A stretch of 41,360 bases of DNA from positions 1-41,360 of the forward strand of contig JAOZQG010000008.1 in the NCBI GenBank assembly GCA_029932365.1, in the 5' to 3' direction. The notes under the pieces are model-generated. The model saw only the letters and a program-made list of their open reading frames with translations, searched no databases and was not told the origin of the DNA. The position numbers were made by a program, and so were the translations under genes. The stretch comes from a bacterium. GTDB lineage: Bacteria; 4484-113. Positions 33,905-41,360 of the stretch are shown here, piece by piece. How positions within the stretch are numbered: the first letter of the stretch is position 1; each line of letters begins with the position of its first letter.

Positions 33905-34828
33905 CTACTTAATCCGGTAGCGCTCGACGGCGGGATTGACCACCGGGTCCTTGCCCTTCTCGTAGATGTAGAATCCCTTGCCGGTCTTCATCCCGAGATA
34001 GCCCGCTTCAACCAGGCGCTTGAGCAGCGCGGTGGCTTTGTAAGGCGAACCGAACTCCGCCTCCAGGACATCGCAGACATTCACAATGATGTCCAGCCCC
34101 ACGAAGTCCATCGTGGAGATGGGGCCCATCCGGTGGCCCAGGCACAACGTCGTTTTGTCAGCATCCTCCACGCTCATAATGCCTTCTTCGACGACGCGCG
34201 CGGCTTCATTCACAAACGGGATGAACATCCGGTTGATGCCGAAGCCCGCCTTGTCCTCCGCCGGGATGGGCGTCTTGCCCATATCGCCGCAGAGCGCGAC
34301 AATCGTGTTGTACATCTCGTCGCCGGTGAGCAGGCCGCGGATAATCTCCACCCCCGGCTGGATGGGCACCGGATTCATAAAATGCATGCCCATAAAGCGT
34401 GCGGGCTCGTGGTAGTTGCTCGCCAGGCGGGTGATGGAGATGGAGCTGGTATTGGTGGCGAGCATGCCGTCGAATCCCTTGGCATCCAGTTCTTTGATAA
34501 GGTTCGCCTTGACGTCGTAATCCTCAAAAACCGCCTCGATGATGATGTCGCGGTCCAGCAGGTCGTCTACTTTGGTGGTCGACTTCAGGCACCGCGCGGC
34601 TTCATCACGATGCTCCTTCGTGATGCCGCGCTTGCCCTCGGTCTTTTCGTAGGACGCGACGAGCTTATCCAGGCTCTTGTGGATGCGCGCCATTCCTTTT
34701 TCCAGGACCTCCTCGTTGAGGTCCATCACAATCGTCTCGAAACCGGACTGGGCCGAAACCTGGGTGATACCCGAGCCCATCGTGCCGATGCCGAGCACGC
34801 CAACAGTTGAGATACCGGAAGCTGACAT
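33905..34828 (-). CDS. 3-hydroxybutyryl-CoA (3-hydroxyacyl-CoA) dehydrogenase
   Basis: VGVLGIGTMGSGITQVSAQSG, LATNTSSISITRLA, RFMGMHFMNPVP, GFGINRMFIPFVNEAARVVEEGI, GLDIIVNVCDVLE. Confidence 0.95.
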   Translation of the reverse strand: MSASGISTVGVLGIGTMGSGITQVSAQSGFETIVMDLNEEVLEKGMARIHKSLDKLVASYEKTEGKRGITKEHRDEAARCLKSTTKVDDLLDRDIIIEAVFEDYDVKANLIKELDAKGFDGMLATNTSSISITRLASNYHEPARFMGMHFMNPVPIQPGVEIIRGLLTGDEMYNTIVALCGDMGKTPIPAEDKAGFGINRMFIPFVNEAARVVEEGIMSVEDADKTTLCLGHRMGPISTMDFVGLDIIVNVCDVLEAEFGSPYKATALLKRLVEAGYLGMKTGKGFYIYEKGKDPVVNPAVERYRIK

Positions 34829-34864
34829 ATACCCCTCCTTACCTGTAGTATAAGGCTTCGCCCG

Positions 34865-34870
34865 ATTATA
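34865..34870 (-). promoter_or_regulatory. Extended -10 (TGCTATAAT) of the 3-hydroxyacyl-CoA dehydrogenase gene
   Basis: Minus-strand TATAAT in the divergent intergenic region. Confidence 0.6.
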
Positions 34871-34888
34871 GCACGGCTCTAGCGGCGG

Positions 34889-34894
34889 TATAAT
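34889..34894 (+). promoter_or_regulatory. -10 of the beta-helix gene
   Basis: TATAAT, with GGGGGGAAG SD before ATG 34918. Confidence 0.6.
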
Positions 34895-34917
34895 GGCCGT
34901 ATCCTTGGGGGGAAGTT

Positions 34918-36264
34918 ATGCGAATAATTGTGAGCGCGTCCTCTTTACTCTTCGCCTTGCTGGCCCTGGCGATGCCCGCTCAGGCGAAGCATATCTACGT
35001 TGACGACCTGAGCGATGCTATCTTAGGAACCGGCACGCGCGAGAATCCGCATCGGGATTTGCAGATTGCGATTGACGCAGCGGTGGATGGAGCAACCATA
35101 ATCGTCCTGCCCGGCCGGCACGAAGCCCAGCCGAGAGATTTCGTTGAACCCATCGCGGGAAATGCCCAACAGCCGGCAACGCCTGTTCCCTTCCGCGCGG
35201 GTTTTGTCGTGGAAGGCAAGTCGCTGGAGATTATTGGCGCAAGTCCCGGCGAAACAATCCTGGTAACGAACGCCGGCTACGGCGTTTACATCGTGGACTG
35301 CCCGCGAGTGCGCGTCAGCAACCTGACCATCACCGGCGGCATCCGTGACGAGAGCGGCGACGCTTGCGACGCAGCGGTGGTCGTGCGCAGAAGCTCCGCC
35401 GAGATTGACCACTGCCAGCTCCGCGACAACACGCACTACATAGAAGAAAACATCGTTGGCGTCGGCGGAGTGTTCGTGCGCGACGGTGGTTTCGCCCATA
35501 TCCACCACAACGCCATCATCAACAACACCTGGGACGGCATTGCGCTTTACCGTGGCGCAAGCGCCGTCATCCACGACAACTTCATCTACGGCGGGCGGGG
35601 CGCGGGAATCGGCATCACCTGGGACGCCACTGCGCAGCTCTACCGCAACATTATCGCCGGATACTGGAAGGGAATCGGCAGCTTCGGCGAGAGCATGGTG
35701 AGCGTGGAAAACTGCATCGTCACCGACTGCCTGGGCTGGGGCATCATCGCCACCGGTGAATCGCGCATGGACGCAGTGAACAACACGGTTGCGCGTATGG
35801 GCAACGTCGGCTTCGCCGGCTGGTCGCCCAACGCCCAGATGAAGCTCGTCAACAATATCTCGTTCGGCAACGGCTGGCGCAAGCAATGGGTGGCGCCGCG
35901 CGTGGGAGTGTGGATGAACTGCAAGGCGGGCAACTACCGCCTGCTCCACAACTGCGTGTGGGGAAACGAGGAGGCCAACTACCTGGGAGTGACGGACCCT
36001 ACTGGCACGTTCGGCAACATCGGCGAGGATCCGCTGTTTGTAACCGGCAAGCTGAACCTGCCGGAAGGGGCAGCGCCGGAAAACACGCGCTTTGAGCGAA
36101 TCCCCGACGACCTGTTTGAGCGCATCGGCGGCGGATACCGGCTGCAACCGGATTCGCCGTGCATCGGGGCTGGCTTTGAAGGCTATCTGAATGCTGACGC
36201 AACACCGTCAGACCTCGGAGCTTTCGGCGGCTGGTTCGCGCCGATGTCGTCCGGCTCTGAATGA
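34918..36264 (+). CDS. Secreted right-handed parallel beta-helix protein (DUF1565/NosD-like)
   Basis: Signal peptide MRIIVSASSLLFALLALAMPAQA; IYVDDLSDAILGTGTRENPHRDLQIAIDAAVDGATIIVLPGRH; repeated VSNLTITGG/HHNAIINNTWDGIALY/VSVENCIVTDC repeats. Confidence 0.88.
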   Translation: MRIIVSASSLLFALLALAMPAQAKHIYVDDLSDAILGTGTRENPHRDLQIAIDAAVDGATIIVLPGRHEAQPRDFVEPIAGNAQQPATPVPFRAGFVVEGKSLEIIGASPGETILVTNAGYGVYIVDCPRVRVSNLTITGGIRDESGDACDAAVVVRRSSAEIDHCQLRDNTHYIEENIVGVGGVFVRDGGFAHIHHNAIINNTWDGIALYRGASAVIHDNFIYGGRGAGIGITWDATAQLYRNIIAGYWKGIGSFGESMVSVENCIVTDCLGWGIIATGESRMDAVNNTVARMGNVGFAGWSPNAQMKLVNNISFGNGWRKQWVAPRVGVWMNCKAGNYRLLHNCVWGNEEANYLGVTDPTGTFGNIGEDPLFVTGKLNLPEGAAPENTRFERIPDDLFERIGGGYRLQPDSPCIGAGFEGYLNADATPSDLGAFGGWFAPMSSGSE

Positions 36265-36321
36265 ACACAGTCGTATTACGTGGTAGTCTAATAAGCATCC
36301 GGGCCGCGAAAGGGGAGTTGA

Positions 36322-37377
36322 ATGGACAAACACAAAGAAAAACCGGAACTTAGCCCCGAAGAGGTCAGGCGAAGAACCGCTGTTACTACGCGGCGGGTAA
36401 TCTTCTGGCTGGTAGTAGCAGTAGCGGCAGTGATTCTTCTAGCCATATCCGTGCCCAGCTTTAAGATGGTGAGCCCGAAACGCTCTATGGTTCTAATGGC
36501 GGGAGCGGACAAGGCAAGCACGGGCTACGAAGGCTCTTATGAAATGGACGAGGTTCGTGCCGAAACCGCCAGGGCGCCCGCGCCCAGTGCGCTGGAGACG
36601 GCGCAGACGAGCGGCGTCTGGGGGCAGCCGGCACACGCTCAAGAGCTTTCCGTGACCGGCCAAAAGCCGATGATTGTCTACAACGGAAGCCTTGAAGTGA
36701 AAGTCTCCAGGCTCAAAGAGGCTGCGGACAAGGCACTGAAGCTCATCGAGCAGTACCAGGGCTATATGAGCAATATGCAGGAGTACCACTATGAGACCTC
36801 GCAGAGCGTGAGCATCACGGCGCGCGTGCCGGCTGTCAAGGTCATCCAGTTCGCCGAGGAAGTGAAGAAGCTGGGCGAAGTGATTTCGTCACGCCTGACC
36901 GGAGACGAAGTGACCGAGGAGTACTTCGACCTCAAAGCGCGGCTGGAGGCGCTGCGCATTTCGGAAGCGCGGCTCAAGGAAATGCTTTCGCGCAGCGGCA
37001 AGCTCTCGGACCTGCTGGAGATTGAGCGTGAGCTTTCCAACAAGCAATCCCAGGTAAACCAGGTAATAGGACGGATGAAGTATCTGGAAGACCGCAGCGC
37101 AATGGCGACGATGGACATCTCTCTGGTCACCGAAGCTCCGCCGCCGCCACCGAGCATCCAGTTTTCCTGGGATATCAGCGAGACGTTTTCTGCCGCGTGG
37201 ACGCGCCTGAAATACAGCCTGCGCAGCCTGGTGCAGATGCTCATCTGGATTGTCGTCTATATCCCCATCTGGGGAGTGATTGCGATAATTTTGTGGCTCA
37301 TCTGGCGCTGGGCGCATCGGAGCGGAACGTTCTCGATGGAAGATGAAAAGGAAGGCGAGACTGACCGCGGCCCCTGA
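36322..37377 (+). CDS. DUF4349 domain membrane protein
   Basis: N- and C-terminal TM segments; MIVYNGSLEVKVSRLKEAADKALKLIEQYQGYMSNMQEYHY...EVTEEYFDLKARLEALRISEARLKEMLSRSGKLSDLLEIERELSNKQSQVNQVIGRMKYLEDRSAMATMDISL. Confidence 0.9.
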   Translation: MDKHKEKPELSPEEVRRRTAVTTRRVIFWLVVAVAAVILLAISVPSFKMVSPKRSMVLMAGADKASTGYEGSYEMDEVRAETARAPAPSALETAQTSGVWGQPAHAQELSVTGQKPMIVYNGSLEVKVSRLKEAADKALKLIEQYQGYMSNMQEYHYETSQSVSITARVPAVKVIQFAEEVKKLGEVISSRLTGDEVTEEYFDLKARLEALRISEARLKEMLSRSGKLSDLLEIERELSNKQSQVNQVIGRMKYLEDRSAMATMDISLVTEAPPPPPSIQFSWDISETFSAAWTRLKYSLRSLVQMLIWIVVYIPIWGVIAIILWLIWRWAHRSGTFSMEDEKEGETDRGP

Positions 37378-37462
37378 TCCGGATGAAGCACAGACAGCCG
37401 CTAATAGCCGTAAGCTCTCATGCGCTAGCATTGCCGGTTATAAGGGCGTAGAATAGCCACCG

Positions 37463-37969
37463 GTGTCCGATCCGCAGAAAAAAAGCACCGGAGACATCCC
37501 CGAACGCTCCGGAGAGCCGCCGGAACCGAGCAAGGAACAGGCCAAATTCATCCACGGCTGGTCGCTGTGGAATTTCACCCGCCCCCGTTCAATCAGGATG
37601 CGCTTCATCCCGCCAAGGGCGGTCTACTCCGCCCAGGTCACGCTCTATACGCTGGCGGCGCTTGCGCTTTTTTCCTGGAACACCATCGTCTGGGACTTTC
37701 GGCGATACGCAACGGAAGCCCCACGGGGATTCACCAAGCCGCCCGAGGAAGTGCTGCTTTATCTTTCGTTTACGCTGCTGTTTATGTTTCTGGTTGGTCA
37801 CTGGATACTGACGGGGCGTAAGGCGCGCGCTGATAGATGGAAACGCTGGCGGTGGCCGAGCTACGAGTACTTCCGCGACGAAGAAGACCGGCTGCAGGTG
37901 CTGGGCTTCCTCCGGCTGATAATCGGCGTGCTGTTTATCTCCATAGGCATTGCAAACCTGTTGTCTTAG
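37463..37969 (+). CDS. Small membrane protein of unknown function
   Basis: 168 aa, GTG start, about 3 hydrophobic segments; TAGAAT 8 nt upstream. Confidence 0.65.
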   Translation: MSDPQKKSTGDIPERSGEPPEPSKEQAKFIHGWSLWNFTRPRSIRMRFIPPRAVYSAQVTLYTLAALALFSWNTIVWDFRRYATEAPRGFTKPPEEVLLYLSFTLLFMFLVGHWILTGRKARADRWKRWRWPSYEYFRDEEDRLQVLGFLRLIIGVLFISIGIANLLS

Positions 37970-38022
37970 GAAATGGCGGTCGTAAGCAGGCATGAAAGAC
38001 CGACAAATATCTAACGACGAAG

Positions 38023-39378
38023 CTACCTCGCGATATTCCTCTTTGGATAGCGCACAAACAGCGCAATCGCCACAATCGCGGCGATTATCGATCCCGCAAG
38101 CAGCGCCTTGTCCACCCCGAAGCTCCTCGCCGCCCAGCCCATCGTGAGCGTCCCCAGGGGGAACATGCCGATGAAGACAACTGAATATGTGCCCATCACA
38201 CGGCCGCGCAGCTCGTCCGGCACGGTTAGCTGGACAATCGTGTTGGAGTTGGCAAACGTCCAGTTCATCCCAAAACCGCAAACCGCCAGCACGAAGCACG
38301 CCACGGTAATCGAGGTGGTCTGAGTAAGCGCGATAATCCCTCCAAGCAGCAGCGCATAACCGATGCGCAAAGTTAGATGCTGCAGGCCGCGCGCGCTGAT
38401 GGATGCAAGTGTGACCGCAGCCGTGACCGCGCCGATGCCGACGCAGGTGGCTAGGAACCCGAACTGCGCCGGGCCGGCGTCCAGCCTATAACGGGCAATC
38501 GCAGGTAAAAGAGGCATGTAAGGCGCGGCCAGAAAGCCCAGCACTCCAACCATGACCACGATGCGACGGACGCCCCGGGTGCGCAGAAGAAAGGAAATGC
38601 CGGCGGACATCCGCTGTAAATACGGCTCTCTCCTGCCGTCTCGACCGGCGCGGGCGGTGAAATCGCCGCGCATAAGCAAAAGCGCCCCGATAACCGCGAG
38701 GAAGGAAATCGCGTTGACTAAAAACGCGTCGGCCACGCTGAAGTGCAGCGCCAGAATGATGCCGGTTACAGAAGGCCCCACAATCCTTGCAGTATTAAAC
38801 ACTCCCGAATTCAGCGCTATTGCATTGGGCAAGTCCTTCCGTCCCACCAGCTCTATCGCCATCCCCTGTCGCGCCGGTATGTCAAACGCCCAGACGATAC
38901 CCAGCATAAGAGCCAGGGCGATCAGCCAGCCGATATTTATGAGCCCTGTATAGGCGAATATCGCCAGAGCGAAGGCCTGCACGGCCATCAAGCTTTGCGT
39001 TGCTATGAGCACGCGCCGCTTGTCGAAATAATCTGCGAGAACGCCGGAAAACGGCCCGATAAGTAGCACCGGAAGCGTGCCCATTGCTGAAACCACGGCA
39101 ACGTACCAGTTGGTGAGCGAAGCGACCTGCGATCTGGCGACGATCTCCAGCACCAGGTCCGTGACCAGCCAGCCCTGAGCGGTTCGCTGCATCCACGTCC
39201 CCACCAGGCTGACAATCTGGCCCAGCCAGTAGAGCCGGTAGTTGCGATGCCTGAGCGCGGCGAAGGCCGCCGGCATCCATGGCCAGTAGCCGCGTTCAAC
39301 GGTCACTTGCGTGGCGGGATTAGATGTTGCGTCGTTGGAATCCTGCACAGAGCGTCCGATCTCGCAAAATCCGGGCAA
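38023..39378 (-). CDS. MFS transporter (EntS/MFS_3-like)
   Basis: RNYRLYWLGQIVSLVGTWMQRTAQGWLVTDLV...PVLLIGPFSGVLADYFDKRRVLIATQ...FANSNTIVQLTVPDELRGRVMGTYSVVFIGMFPLGTLTMG. Confidence 0.92.
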   Translation of the reverse strand: MPGFCEIGRSVQDSNDATSNPATQVTVERGYWPWMPAAFAALRHRNYRLYWLGQIVSLVGTWMQRTAQGWLVTDLVLEIVARSQVASLTNWYVAVVSAMGTLPVLLIGPFSGVLADYFDKRRVLIATQSLMAVQAFALAIFAYTGLINIGWLIALALMLGIVWAFDIPARQGMAIELVGRKDLPNAIALNSGVFNTARIVGPSVTGIILALHFSVADAFLVNAISFLAVIGALLLMRGDFTARAGRDGRREPYLQRMSAGISFLLRTRGVRRIVVMVGVLGFLAAPYMPLLPAIARYRLDAGPAQFGFLATCVGIGAVTAAVTLASISARGLQHLTLRIGYALLLGGIIALTQTTSITVACFVLAVCGFGMNWTFANSNTIVQLTVPDELRGRVMGTYSVVFIGMFPLGTLTMGWAARSFGVDKALLAGSIIAAIVAIALFVRYPKRNIAR

Positions 39379-39408
39379 CAGTCTACCCGAATCCCGCGCC
39401 TATGCCAA

Positions 39409-39439
39409 AGCGGGGACACCGGTCTATGGCGTCCCCGCT
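39409..39439 (-). terminator. Intrinsic-terminator-like hairpin downstream of groEL
   Basis: Minus strand AGCGGGGAC...GTCCCCGCT followed by TTTGG, 24 nt after the groEL stop. Confidence 0.6.
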
Positions 39440-39462
39440 CAAGAGTCGTCCGGAAGTTGGGC

Positions 39463-41142
<1,680 letters not shown>

Positions 41143-41360
41143 TTAGCTCTGCCAGGCCATGATGTCGTCTTCGCGGAGAATCAGGTACTCCACGCCGCCG
41201 TACTTGAATTCACTGCCCGAGTACTTGCCGTAAAGCACCTTCATCCCCGGCTTGACGAACACCTCCGCCCGCTGGCCGTTGTCGAGCAGGCGTCCCTCCC
41301 CCGCAGCCACGACCTGGCCCAGGCTCGGACGCTCTTTGGCGCTGTCCGGGATGACAATGC
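41143..41360 (-). CDS. groES: Co-chaperonin GroES, truncated at window edge
   Basis: Reverse complement reads ...[71 protein letters not shown]. Confidence 0.93.
   Translation of the reverse strand, partial: IVIPDSAKERPSLGQVVAAGEGRLLDNGQRAEVFVKPGMKVLYGKYSGSEFKYGGVEYLILREDDIMAWQS

Noticed and set aside
33887-34810. 307-aa plus-strand ORF
   Set aside because: Complete antisense overlap of the 3-hydroxyacyl-CoA dehydrogenase; codon-bias artefact.
35023-36147. 374-aa minus-strand ORF
   Set aside because: Antisense shadow of the beta-helix gene; Ala/Val/His/Asp-rich nonsense-like composition.

Overview
This 41.4 kb window is a compact, mostly housekeeping stretch of a bacterial genome. I could not place the lineage, which may be uncultivated. 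Recognisable genes: a PAS-repeat protein (5' truncated), a molbindin (Mop), tRNA-Val(CAC), purF, a RidA-family gene, a UshA-like/multiheme cytochrome c fusion, a dgt-like HD hydrolase, pyrB, a stand-alone DUF2344/TIGR03936 protein, truB, a prepilin peptidase, tRNA-Leu(CAA), a thiC-family gene, an orphan PAS histidine kinase, rpmF-acpP, a SurA-like PPIase with a TPR-like tail, an endonuclease IV-family gene, frr, pgi, a 3-hydroxyacyl-CoA dehydrogenase, a beta-helix protein, a DUF4349 protein, an MFS transporter, groEL and partial groES. Three large lipoproteins carry dockerin-like, FN3, PKD, IPT/TIG and propeller-like modules. The best candidate for an undescribed system is a translationally coupled four-gene membrane operon (12209-15985, minus strand). 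It has a near-ideal sigma70 promoter, a large FN3-plus-cytosolic-domain protein that I recall as DUF6754-like, a TM-domain-TM protein and two polytopic membrane proteins, with a secreted Cys-containing protein just upstream. Other points of interest are a degenerate 5'-nucleotidase/cytochrome fusion, EF-hand dockerin-like repeats without visible cohesins, a thiC-family gene with a non-canonical CX2CX3C cluster motif and a palindrome abutting its -10, recurrent extended -10 promoters (some abutting start codons), and long inverted repeats between convergent genes. All calls come from reading the sequence and supplied ORFs; no database search was run.
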